From NCBI GenBank assembly GCA_947589335.1, contig CANPZH010000094.1, forward strand, positions 1 to 6,033: DNA of 6,033 bases, in the 5' to 3' direction. Below the pieces are notes generated by a model, which worked only from the letters and a program-made list of their open reading frames with translations, was not told the origin of the DNA and did no database searches. The position numbers were made by a program, and so were the translations under genes. Positions 1-4,748 of the stretch are shown piece after piece. This DNA is from an uncultured Clostridia bacterium (GTDB taxonomy: Bacteria; Bacillota; Clostridia; Christensenellales; Borkfalkiaceae). Each line of letters begins with the position of its first letter. The stretch's first letter is position 1.

Positions 1-250
1 AGGCGGTGATCGTGTATTGGCAGTCGATGCGGTAGCGGGCCCCGAAGTAGGGCAGATCGGCAAGGAGAGGGGCGTAGTTTTTGGAGCAGAACAGAACGGC
101 GTCCACCTTGTCCGGGGAGAGGTTGTAGCGGAGGATCTTGTGCGGGAAGAGGGGGTTGCGCGCATAGGCATAGCCCTCGCGGAAGCGGTTCATGAGCCAA
201 TCCCGGTAGTGCCAGACGATGTCCGTGCGGGTTCCGACGTTGATGATCAT
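1..250 (-). CDS. DUF1848 family protein, N-terminal part (runs off left edge)
   Basis: This is an open minus-strand frame of 83 codons from an ATG at 250 to the window edge. The N-terminus reads MIINVGTRTDI, followed by MNRFREGYAYARNP (residues 20-33), then LSPDKVDAVLF (44-54) and SKN (56-58). That order, an opening with R-T-D, an L/M-N-R-x-R-E-G-Y/F-x-x-x-R-N-P block, then a sentence like LSP..VD.I.FW.KNP, matches the DUF1848 family as I know it. Here the usual FWTKNP is FCSKNY. DUF1848 proteins have no established function; a cysteine cluster lies near their C-terminus, outside this window, and has led to comparison with radical SAM proteins. No Shine-Dalgarno precedes the ATG; the putative -10 box ends nine bases upstream. 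The gene follows degV on the same strand but has its own promoter and is separated from it by a terminator. Family call fairly sure; function unknown. Confidence 0.85.
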   Translation of the reverse strand, partial: MIINVGTRTDIVWHYRDWLMNRFREGYAYARNPLFPHKILRYNLSPDKVDAVLFCSKNYAPLLADLPYFGARYRIDCQYTITA

Positions 251-259
251 AATACAGTT

Positions 260-288
260 ATTTTAACAAAAACGGAAAAAAAAGACAA
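260..288 (-). promoter_or_regulatory. Probable promoter of the DUF1848 gene
   Basis: Read on the minus strand there is TTGTCT (288-283, 4 of 6 to the -35 consensus), a 17-base spacer, and TAAAAT (265-260, 5 of 6 to the -10 consensus) preceded by TGT, giving an extended -10. The expected start of transcription is about position 253, leaving only about three untranslated bases before the ATG at 250. The -35 box lies within the T-rich tract of the degV terminator. Confidence 0.5.
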
Positions 289-318
289 ACAAAAAGCCCG
301 CGTTTTCAAAGCGCGGGC
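281..318 (-). terminator. Intrinsic terminator downstream of degV-family gene
   Basis: On the minus strand GCCCGCG (318-312) pairs perfectly with CGCGGGC (302-296) across a nine-base loop, and is followed directly by TTTTTGTTTGTC and more T residues. The hairpin begins 28 bases after the DegV stop codon. On the plus strand no T-run follows the stem, so it is a one-directional terminator for the DegV-family gene. Confidence 0.85.
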
Positions 319-346
319 GAAAAAACCGGAACGAAGAGGAGCCGTC

Positions 347-1222
347 TCAGCGGAGGATGCGGGCGCAGGCGAGCGCGAGCGCACCCGGTCCGATGTGGCA
401 GGAGACGCTGAGCGAGAGGGGGTCTATGAAGCGGAGAGGAGCCCCGGGGAGCGCCTCCCTGATCTCTCCGGCGAAGAGTTCCGCCTCGTTGCGGCACGCG
501 GTGTACGCGATGGCGAGCATCATCTCCCCCCGTTCCGCAAGTTCGCGGAAGCGGGTCTCGAAGTCGTTTTTCACCGCGGCGATCATCACTTCCTTCGCCT
601 TCTTGAGGGTGTTCACCTTGCGGAAGGCGTCGAGCTTCTCGCCTTGGATCTGCAGCACGGGCTTGATCTTGAGGATCGTCCCGATGAGCGCCGCCGCGGG
701 GGTGAGCCTCCCGCCCTTCTTGAGATATTTGAGGGTGTCGAGGGAGATGTAGATGCTGCTGTCGAACTTGGTGCGGACGAGCTCCTCCGCGATCTCCTGT
801 CCGCCGAGTCCCCGCTCTGCGAGCGCGAGCGCGTCGCAGACGCTCTGTTTTTGGGTGACCGAGATCCGCTGGTTGTCCACGACGAAGACTCTGCCCGCAT
901 AGGGGGCCTCCTTCGCCAGTCCCATTGCGGTGTGGCAGGACTCCGAGAGCCCGCTCGACATCGGGATATGGACGATCTCGTCGTACTCCTTGAGCAGTTT
1001 GTCCCACAGGTCTGTGACGTCGAGGGCGGCAGGCTGTGAGGTCGACACGGACGCCTCGCTCTGCAGACGGCCGTAGAACTCCTCCTGCGAGAGGTTGATA
1101 TCTTCGTAGTACTGTTCCCCGTCGATGAGGAAGGGCATGGGGAGGACGGCGATCCCGAGGTCCTCCGCCTCGCGTTGGGTGATCCCGCTGTTGGAATCGG
1201 TGACGATCTTGATCTTCTTCAT
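347..1222 (-). CDS. DegV family fatty-acid-binding protein (FakB-like), 291 aa
   Basis: DegV/FakB proteins are cytosolic carriers that hold one fatty acid, usually for phosphorylation by the FakA kinase before entry into phospholipid synthesis. All family landmarks are present in order: TDSNSG at residues 8-13, STSQPA at 60-65, SSGLS at 89-93, VVDN at 114-117, YLKKGGR at 166-172, LKIKPVLQI at 184-192, HIGPGALA at 276-283. T61, S93 and H276 fall where, as I recall, FakB structures bind the fatty-acid carboxylate, so ligand binding looks intact. At 291 aa it has the family's normal length. The frame is open far upstream, to 1780, but the ATG at 1222 is the start: it begins MKKIKIVTDS, as DegV proteins do, and GGAGAG (1233-1228) lies five bases upstream. 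A strong promoter and a terminator flank it, so it is probably monocistronic. Its fatty-acid specificity cannot be read from sequence. It is divergent from the amidase and thioesterase genes. Confidence 0.95.
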   Translation of the reverse strand: MKKIKIVTDSNSGITQREAEDLGIAVLPMPFLIDGEQYYEDINLSQEEFYGRLQSEASVSTSQPAALDVTDLWDKLLKEYDEIVHIPMSSGLSESCHTAMGLAKEAPYAGRVFVVDNQRISVTQKQSVCDALALAERGLGGQEIAEELVRTKFDSSIYISLDTLKYLKKGGRLTPAAALIGTILKIKPVLQIQGEKLDAFRKVNTLKKAKEVMIAAVKNDFETRFRELAERGEMMLAIAYTACRNEAELFAGEIREALPGAPLRFIDPLSLSVSCHIGPGALALACARILR

Positions 1223-1236
1223 AACAACTCTCCAAT

Positions 1237-1268
1237 CGGCAGATCGTTCACTTCGTTCACGATCGCCG
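1237..1268 (-). promoter_or_regulatory. Stem-loop at the 5' end of the degV-family mRNA
   Basis: On the minus strand CGGCGATCGT (1268-1259) pairs with ACGATC plus GCCG (1247-1242 and 1240-1237) with one bulged T at 1241, giving ten base pairs around an eleven-base loop. The predicted transcription start (about 1268, from the -10 box at 1280-1275) coincides with the first base of the stem. The stem ends three bases before the GGAGAG ribosome site at 1233-1228. Such a 5'-terminal hairpin could stabilise the mRNA or influence initiation; neither is shown by the sequence alone. Confidence 0.45.
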
Positions 1269-1274
1269 CAAGCT

Positions 1275-1303
1275 ATTATAGCAGAGAACGGGGGAAAGGT
1301 CAA
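1275..1303 (-). promoter_or_regulatory. Sigma-A type promoter of the degV-family gene
   Basis: Minus strand: TTGACC at 1303-1298, a 17-base spacer, then a perfect TATAAT at 1280-1275. The predicted start near 1268 gives a 46-base leader containing a stem-loop and the GGAGAG ribosome site. The promoter lies in the divergent gap with the amidase gene, so a regulator binding here could affect both directions. Confidence 0.85.
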
Positions 1304-1312
1304 GGAAATCCC

Positions 1313-1390
1313 ATGAAAAAACCCAAATTTTTCGGCGGATCCCGCCAAGGTCCCGCCGTTCTGAACGTGCGCGCGCGTCGCATAGAATAG
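1313..1390 (+). CDS. Possible 25-aa upstream ORF ahead of the amidase
   Basis: An ATG at 1313 is preceded by AAGGA (1302-1306) at a good six-base spacing and opens a 25-codon frame, MKKPKFFGGSRQGPAVLNVR followed by ARRIE, ending in TAG at 1388-1390. The stop lies three bases before the amidase ATG, a distance at which a terminating ribosome could reinitiate. The amidase has no convincing Shine-Dalgarno of its own, which makes coupling attractive. The peptide is basic and matches nothing I recognise. No clear plus-strand promoter is visible upstream, and the SD overlaps the -35 box of the divergent promoter, so the ORF may be fortuitous. Confidence 0.2.
   Translation: MKKPKFFGGSRQGPAVLNVRARRIE
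1383..1388 (+). promoter_or_regulatory. Candidate -10 box for the amidase (weak)
   Basis: TAGAAT (5 of 6 to consensus) ends five bases before the amidase ATG, so transcription from it would begin at or next to the start codon. The matching -35 region (about 1359-1365, TTCTGAA) is poor and there is no TGn extension. It is listed because no better plus-strand promoter is visible between the two divergent genes. Confidence 0.25.
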
Positions 1391-1393
1391 GGC

Positions 1394-2128
1394 ATGAAAT
1401 TTTTTCATCGCTACAGGGGACTTTTGGGCGGGGCGGCGCTGCTGCTCGCGGTCGCGTTCGCGCTCGGCGTCTGCTTCTTCGCCCTCGACCGTACGGCGGC
1501 GGAGGCGCAGAGGCTCACGGTCGTGCTCGACGCGGGGCACGGCGGGATCGACGGCGGGGTCACGGGGGTGAAGACGGGCGTCAAGGAGAGCGATCTCAAC
1601 CTCTCCGTCGTCTTTTTGCTGCAGGAACGGTTCGAGGAGGCGGGGTTCCGCGTCGTGCTCACCCGCAAGACGGAGGCGGGGCTCTACGGCCTCGCGACGC
1701 CGGGATTCAAGAAGAGAGACATGCAGAAGCGCGCGGAGATCATCTGCGGCGCAAATCCCGCGCTCGTCATCTCCGTCCACATGAACTTCTTCTCCCTGCC
1801 GTCGCGGCGGGGGGCGCAGGTCTTCTTCCGCGAGGATTCGGAGAGCTCCAAGCGGCTCGCGTGCAACCTCCAGTCCTCCCTGAACGCGATGCCGGACTGC
1901 GCGCGGCGGAGCGACCCTCTCCGCGGGGATTACTTCATCCTCAACTGTTCGGAGTACCCCTCGGCGATCGTCGAGTGCGGATTCTTGTCCAACGCCGAAG
2001 ACGAAGCCCTCCTCACGGACGGCGGATACCGCAAAGAGCTTGCCGGCGCCATCGCCGCGGGCGCGATGACCTTCCTCTCCTCTCCCGCAAATACGGGCGG
2101 AGGGGTTGACATTTTTTCCCGCGGATGA
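1394..2128 (+). CDS. cwlD: N-acetylmuramoyl-L-alanine amidase, CwlD-like, membrane-anchored, 244 aa
   Basis: This zinc amidase (Amidase_3 fold) cleaves the bond between muramic acid and the peptide stem of peptidoglycan. Residues 1-8 are basic and residues 9-31 form one hydrophobic helix, a signal anchor placing the enzyme outside the membrane. Family motifs follow: VLDAGHGGIDGG (44-55) with zinc ligand H49, the ligand E65 in VKESDLNL, SVHMN (127-131) with H129, and IVECGFLSN (192-200) with catalytic E194. No catalytic residue is missing. The single N-terminal helix, size near 240 aa and the RRGAQVFF segment (138-145) point to CwlD, which in spore formers makes muramic delta-lactam in cortex; another housekeeping amidase of this family is possible. 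The ATG is preceded only by TAGGGC, too close for a normal ribosome site. The gene's last eight codons contain the thioesterase promoter, so the C-terminal tail GVDIFSRG may be shaped by it. Confidence 0.88.
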   Translation: MKFFHRYRGLLGGAALLLAVAFALGVCFFALDRTAAEAQRLTVVLDAGHGGIDGGVTGVKTGVKESDLNLSVVFLLQERFEEAGFRVVLTRKTEAGLYGLATPGFKKRDMQKRAEIICGANPALVISVHMNFFSLPSRRGAQVFFREDSESSKRLACNLQSSLNAMPDCARRSDPLRGDYFILNCSEYPSAIVECGFLSNAEDEALLTDGGYRKELAGAIAAGAMTFLSSPANTGGGVDIFSRG

Positions 2129-2134
2129 TATAAT
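2106..2134 (+). promoter_or_regulatory. Consensus promoter of the thioesterase operon, inside the end of the amidase gene
   Basis: A perfect TTGACA (2106-2111), a 17-base spacer and a perfect TATAAT (2129-2134). The amidase stop TGA (2126-2128) abuts TATAAT and provides the TGn of an extended -10. The predicted start of transcription is 2141-2142, that is, at the thioesterase ATG (2142). Confidence 0.9.
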
Positions 2135-2141
2135 ACCCGGG

Positions 2142-2882
2142 ATGAGCGATTATTGTCACAGAAGGAGCTATCCGCTCCGCTATACCGAATTCGATTTCAA
2201 GGACGAGCTCAAACTTTCGGGGCTTCTCGGGATCGTGCAGGAGGCGGCGTGTACGAGCGCAGACGAACTCGGGTTCGGCTACGACGCGCTGAAGCCCCGC
2301 GGTCTCGGGTTCATCATCGTGTTCACCTACGGCGAGATCAGAAGGCCCGTGAAGCTCGGCGACTCTCTGACCGTCGAGACCTGGCCGCTCCCGCCCCGCC
2401 ACGTCATCTTTGAGCGTCATTACCGCGTGCTCAACGGCGCGGGCGAACTTGCGGCGGCGCTCGCCTCCCGCTGGTGCCTCGTCGATCTGAACACCTTCGC
2501 CCTCCTCCCGCCCGACGCTCTGGGACAGACCCACTTCTCCTGCCCTTACCGCGCGGAGAAGACGGTGGAGGTCCCCGGCTGGAAGATCCCCAAGCTCGGG
2601 GAGGACAAGCGGGAGTGCTACCGCATGCAGGTGCGCAACTCCGATTGCGACCACTATCTGCACGCCAACAACACCCGCTATGCCGACTTTTTTCTCGACT
2701 GCTTCCCGATGGACGGGCTGAAGAGCGTGAAGTCCTTTTCGATCGCCTACGGCAAGCAGGCGAAGGAGGGGAGCGAGCTCGTCTTTTACCGGAGGGACGA
2801 GGGCGATACCTCCGTCTGCGAGGCGCACTGCGGCGGGGAGCTCTTCTCGCAATTCCGCGTGACCTTCGGAGGGAACGAATGA
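2142..2882 (+). CDS. Acyl-ACP thioesterase-like double hot-dog protein, 246 aa
   Basis: Members of this family (FatA/FatB-type and their bacterial relatives) hydrolyse acyl-ACP to free fatty acid in the cytosol. The N-terminal hot-dog domain shows LRYTEFDFKDELKLSGLLG (12-30), QEAA (33-36), GEIRRPVKLGDSLTVETW (64-81) and ASRWCLVDL (108-116). The second domain has SDCDHYLHANNTRYADFFLD (167-186), matching the usual SDxDxNxHVNNxxY block. Compared with the catalytic set I recall for plant FatB (Asp, Asn, His in DxNxH and a Glu further on), D170 and H174 are kept, but Tyr172 stands at the Asn and Gln206 probably at the Glu. It may therefore be a divergent subfamily or a weak enzyme. The ATG at 2142 is chosen because the earlier in-frame TTG at 2106 is the -35 box and family similarity starts about residue 9. 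No ribosome site is visible. It overlaps the next gene by ATGA, so the two are coupled. Confidence 0.85.
   Translation: MSDYCHRRSYPLRYTEFDFKDELKLSGLLGIVQEAACTSADELGFGYDALKPRGLGFIIVFTYGEIRRPVKLGDSLTVETWPLPPRHVIFERHYRVLNGAGELAAALASRWCLVDLNTFALLPPDALGQTHFSCPYRAEKTVEVPGWKIPKLGEDKRECYRMQVRNSDCDHYLHANNTRYADFFLDCFPMDGLKSVKSFSIAYGKQAKEGSELVFYRRDEGDTSVCEAHCGGELFSQFRVTFGGNE
2868..2873 (+). promoter_or_regulatory. Ribosome binding site of the 163-aa membrane protein
   Basis: GGAGGG lies five bases upstream of the ATG at 2879, inside the last codons of the thioesterase. It fixes the start of the downstream gene, whose frame is otherwise open far upstream. Confidence 0.85.
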
Positions 2883-3370
2883 GCAAAAAAGAATTGAAAA
2901 ACGTGCGGACGGGACCGCAGAAGTTCGTCCGCTTCTTCAAGATCGGCTTCCGCATTTTCGCCGTGGCGGATCTGCTTGCGCTCATGGTGACGCTCGCGCT
3001 CGCCGTCGGGCTCAAGGGGACGGACAGGGTCGTCAACGGCTGCCTTGCGGGCGTCTTCGCCGCCGCGTTCTTCGCCGCCTACGGCTACTACGCGCTGAGC
3101 GTCTCGATGGGGACGGTCCTCTCGGCCGACGTCACCGACAAGGTCGTCTATCTCACGACCAACCGCAAGGTGTTCACCTACGACGTCCGCCGCGGCTGCG
3201 TCGGTGTCAAGGCGGGACGCAACCGCTACGTCTGCACCTTCGAGACCCAGAACTCGCGCGACAAGTTCATCTTCTACACCCGCGCGCCCTTCTCCTCCTA
3301 TTCCGACTCGCAGTTCTCCGAGCAGGACATCCGCCGCTTCTGCCCGCGCTTCGATGAATGGATGGAATAA
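2879..3370 (+). CDS. Hypothetical protein with two membrane helices and a soluble C-terminal domain, 163 aa
   Basis: I do not recognise this family. The protein opens with a basic stretch (residues 1-25, many K and R), has two hydrophobic helices at about 22-45 and 51-75 joined by a short loop (KGTDR), then a soluble domain of about 85 residues rich in alternating beta-type segments: VLSADVTDKVVYLTTNRKVF (80-99), RRGCVGVKAGRNRYVCTFET (104-123) and KFIFYT (129-134). The C-terminus is polar and ends FDEWME. By the positive-inside rule both termini would be cytosolic, with the domain facing the cytoplasm. The ATG overlaps the thioesterase stop (ATGA) and has a strong GGAGGG site, so the two are translated together from the same promoter. 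That suggests a shared role in membrane lipid handling, but this is inference. The layout resembles small membrane proteins with a YcxB- or PH-like tail; I cannot confirm either. Confidence 0.85.
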   Translation: MSKKELKNVRTGPQKFVRFFKIGFRIFAVADLLALMVTLALAVGLKGTDRVVNGCLAGVFAAAFFAAYGYYALSVSMGTVLSADVTDKVVYLTTNRKVFTYDVRRGCVGVKAGRNRYVCTFETQNSRDKFIFYTRAPFSSYSDSQFSEQDIRRFCPRFDEWME

Positions 3371-3397
3371 TTTTATGCAGTATAAAAAGCATAAAAT
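3370..3397 (+). repeat. AT-rich inverted repeat after the membrane protein gene
   Basis: ATTTTATGC (3370-3378) and GCATAAAAT (3389-3397) are perfect inverted nine-base arms around a ten-base AT-rich spacer, starting at the last base of the stop codon. With few GC pairs and no T-run after it, it is a poor terminator. It could be an operator or an RNA 3' structure. Confidence 0.5.
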
Positions 3398-3404
3398 ACG
3401 GTTA

Positions 3405-3432
3405 TTGCAAAAAATTATACAAAAATTATAAA
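3405..3432 (+). promoter_or_regulatory. Possible secondary upstream promoter for argG
   Basis: TTGCAA (3405-3410, 4 of 6) and TATAAA (3427-3432, 5 of 6) are spaced by 16 bases. In this AT-rich patch such matches arise easily, and transcripts from here would cross the terminator hairpin at 3443-3483, so the site is doubtful. Confidence 0.2.
3410..3430 (+). repeat. Tandem AT-rich direct repeat upstream of argG
   Basis: AAAAATTATA occurs at 3410-3419 and again at 3421-3430, an 11-base period close to one helical turn. It lies about 70-90 bases before the predicted argG transcription start, in a position suited to a regulator or an AT-rich bent segment. It does not match the ARG box well. Confidence 0.4.
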
Positions 3433-3442
3433 CAATCGAGAA

Positions 3443-3486
3443 AAAGAGGGGGCAGAATCGCTTGACAGCGCCGCCCCTTCTTTATT
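3443..3486 (+). terminator. Hairpin terminator of the thioesterase operon, overlapping the argG promoter
   Basis: AAAGAGGGGGC (3443-3453) pairs with GCCCCTTCTTT (3473-3483) over eleven positions with one G-U wobble, around a 19-base loop. The descending arm merges into a T-rich run (TTCTTTATT). On the minus strand the other arm is followed by TCTTTTT, so it may act both ways. The argG -35 box is in the loop and the -10 starts at the T-run. Transcripts from the argG promoter begin after it. Confidence 0.65.
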
Positions 3487-3491
3487 ATAAT
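3462..3491 (+). promoter_or_regulatory. Sigma-A promoter of the argG-argC(-argJ) cluster
   Basis: A perfect TTGACA (3462-3467) and a perfect TATAAT (3486-3491) are separated by 18 bases. The predicted start is near 3498, giving a leader of about 24 bases that holds AGGAGA (3509-3514), seven bases before the argG ATG. No clear ArgR operator overlaps it; the AT-rich repeats upstream are the only visible candidates for control sites. Confidence 0.88.
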
Positions 3492-3521
3492 ATCCGTGAA
3501 ATTTTCGTAGGAGATGCAAAA

Positions 3522-4748
3522 ATGGAAAAGAAGATCAAGAAAGTGGTGCTTGCCTATTCGGGCGGACTGGATACGTCCATCATCATTCCCTGGCTCAAGG
3601 AGAACTACGACGGCTGCGAAGTGATCGCGGTGTCGGGGGACGTCGGACAGGGGACGGAGCTCGACGGTCTCGAAGAGAAGGCGAAGAAGACGGGCGCAAG
3701 CAAGCTCTACGTGCTCGACCTCAAGAAGGAATTCGTGGAGGACTTCATCTTCCCGACGATGCAGGCTGGCGCGGTGTACGAGGAGAAATATCTGCTCGGC
3801 ACCTCCTTTGCGCGGCCGGCGATCGCGAGAGCGCTCGTCGAGATCGCGAAGAAGGAGAAGGCAGACGCGATCTGCCACGGCTGCACGGGCAAGGGGAACG
3901 ACCAGGTGCGCTTCGAGCTGACCATCAAGGCGTTCGCGCCCGAGATGAAGATCATCGCGCCCTGGCGGATCTGGGACATCAAGAGCCGCGAAGAGGAGAT
4001 CGCCTACGCCGAGGCGCACGGCGTCCCGCTCAAGATCAACCGCGAGACGAACTATTCCAAGGACAAAAATCTCTGGCATCTTTCCCACGAGGGGCTCGAC
4101 CTCGAGGATCCCGCGAACGAGCCGCAGTACGAGAAGGAGGGGTTCCTCGAGATGGGCGTCTCCCCGGTGCAGGCGCCCGACGAGCCGACCTATCTCACCC
4201 TGCACTTCGAGAAGGGGATCCCCACGATGCTCAACGGCAAGAAGACGGGCCCCGTGGAGCTCATCGAAGCGCTCAACGAGATCGGCGGGAAGAACGGCGT
4301 CGGGCTTGCAGATCTCGTCGAGAACAGGCTGGTCGGCATGAAGTCCCGCGGGGTGTACGAGACGCCCGGCGGCACCATCCTCTATGAAGCGCACCGCCTG
4401 CTCGAGACGATCTGCCTCGACAAGGCGACCCAGCACTATAAACAGCTCGTCGCGGTGAAGTTCGGCGAGATGGTGTACGACGGGCAGTGGTTCACCCCGC
4501 TGCGCGAGGCGCTCTCGGCGTTCGTCTCGAAGACGCAGGAGACGGTCACGGGCGACGTGAAACTCCGCATCTACAAGGGGAACGTCACCTGCGCGGGGCT
4601 GAGTTCGCCCAACTCCCTCTACAGCGAGGAGATCGCGACCTTCTCCGACGACGGCGGCGCCTATTCCCAGAAGGATTCCGAGGGCTTCATCAATCTGTTC
4701 GGTCTGCCGATCAAGGTGAAGGCGCTCCTCGACCAAAAGAAGAAATGA
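3522..4748 (+). CDS. argG: Argininosuccinate synthase, 408 aa
   Basis: ArgG is the cytosolic enzyme that condenses citrulline and aspartate, using ATP, to argininosuccinate, the step before ArgH in arginine synthesis. The N-terminal ATP-pyrophosphatase loop AYSGGLDTS is at residues 11-19; further signature blocks are YLLGTSFARP (90-99), HGCTGKGNDQVRFE (119-132), APWR (146-149) and YSKDKNLWHLSHEGLDLEDP (178-197). The length is normal for the family, with no gaps or frameshift. The ATG at 3522 is chosen because it has AGGAGA seven bases upstream and starts MEKKIKKVVLAYSGG as expected; the earlier in-frame TTG at 3462 is the -35 box. The stop overlaps the start of argC (ATGA), so the two are translationally coupled. 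No argH follows directly, unlike the common argGH arrangement. Confidence 0.98.
   Translation: MEKKIKKVVLAYSGGLDTSIIIPWLKENYDGCEVIAVSGDVGQGTELDGLEEKAKKTGASKLYVLDLKKEFVEDFIFPTMQAGAVYEEKYLLGTSFARPAIARALVEIAKKEKADAICHGCTGKGNDQVRFELTIKAFAPEMKIIAPWRIWDIKSREEEIAYAEAHGVPLKINRETNYSKDKNLWHLSHEGLDLEDPANEPQYEKEGFLEMGVSPVQAPDEPTYLTLHFEKGIPTMLNGKKTGPVELIEALNEIGGKNGVGLADLVENRLVGMKSRGVYETPGGTILYEAHRLLETICLDKATQHYKQLVAVKFGEMVYDGQWFTPLREALSAFVSKTQETVTGDVKLRIYKGNVTCAGLSSPNSLYSEEIATFSDDGGAYSQKDSEGFINLFGLPIKVKALLDQKKK

Noticed and set aside
17..1039. 340-codon plus-strand open frame opposite the degV-family gene
   Set aside because: It is antisense to a clear DegV gene and the DUF1848 start, has a composition biased to E, R, G and D typical of GC-rich shadow frames, and crosses the degV terminator. 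No family resemblance.
1333..1358. GC hairpin (CGGCGG with CCGCCG) as a terminator before the amidase
   Set aside because: No T-run follows it on the plus strand, and the T-run on the minus strand is interrupted and there is no gene there to terminate.
1223..1780. Longer N-terminus of the degV-family protein, reading back to 1780
   Set aside because: That extension would lie opposite the amidase and upstream of the clear promoter and ribosome site; DegV proteins start at the MKKIKIVTDS point.
2106..2144. TTG at 2106 as start of the thioesterase
   Set aside because: This TTG is the first three bases of the -35 box TTGACA; family similarity begins after the ATG at 2142.
3413..3429. Minus-strand promoter from two TATAAT copies in the AT-rich gap
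   Set aside because: No reasonable -35 box at proper spacing and no minus-strand gene downstream; likely a by-product of the AT-rich repeat.
3399..3435. ARG box (ArgR site) in the AT-rich gap
   Set aside because: The best matches keep only about half of the fixed bases and have wrong spacing between TG and CA, no better than chance in AT-rich DNA.
3462..3524. TTG at 3462 as start of argG
   Set aside because: It is the -35 box of the argG promoter; the ATG at 3522 has a good ribosome site and the normal ArgG N-terminus.
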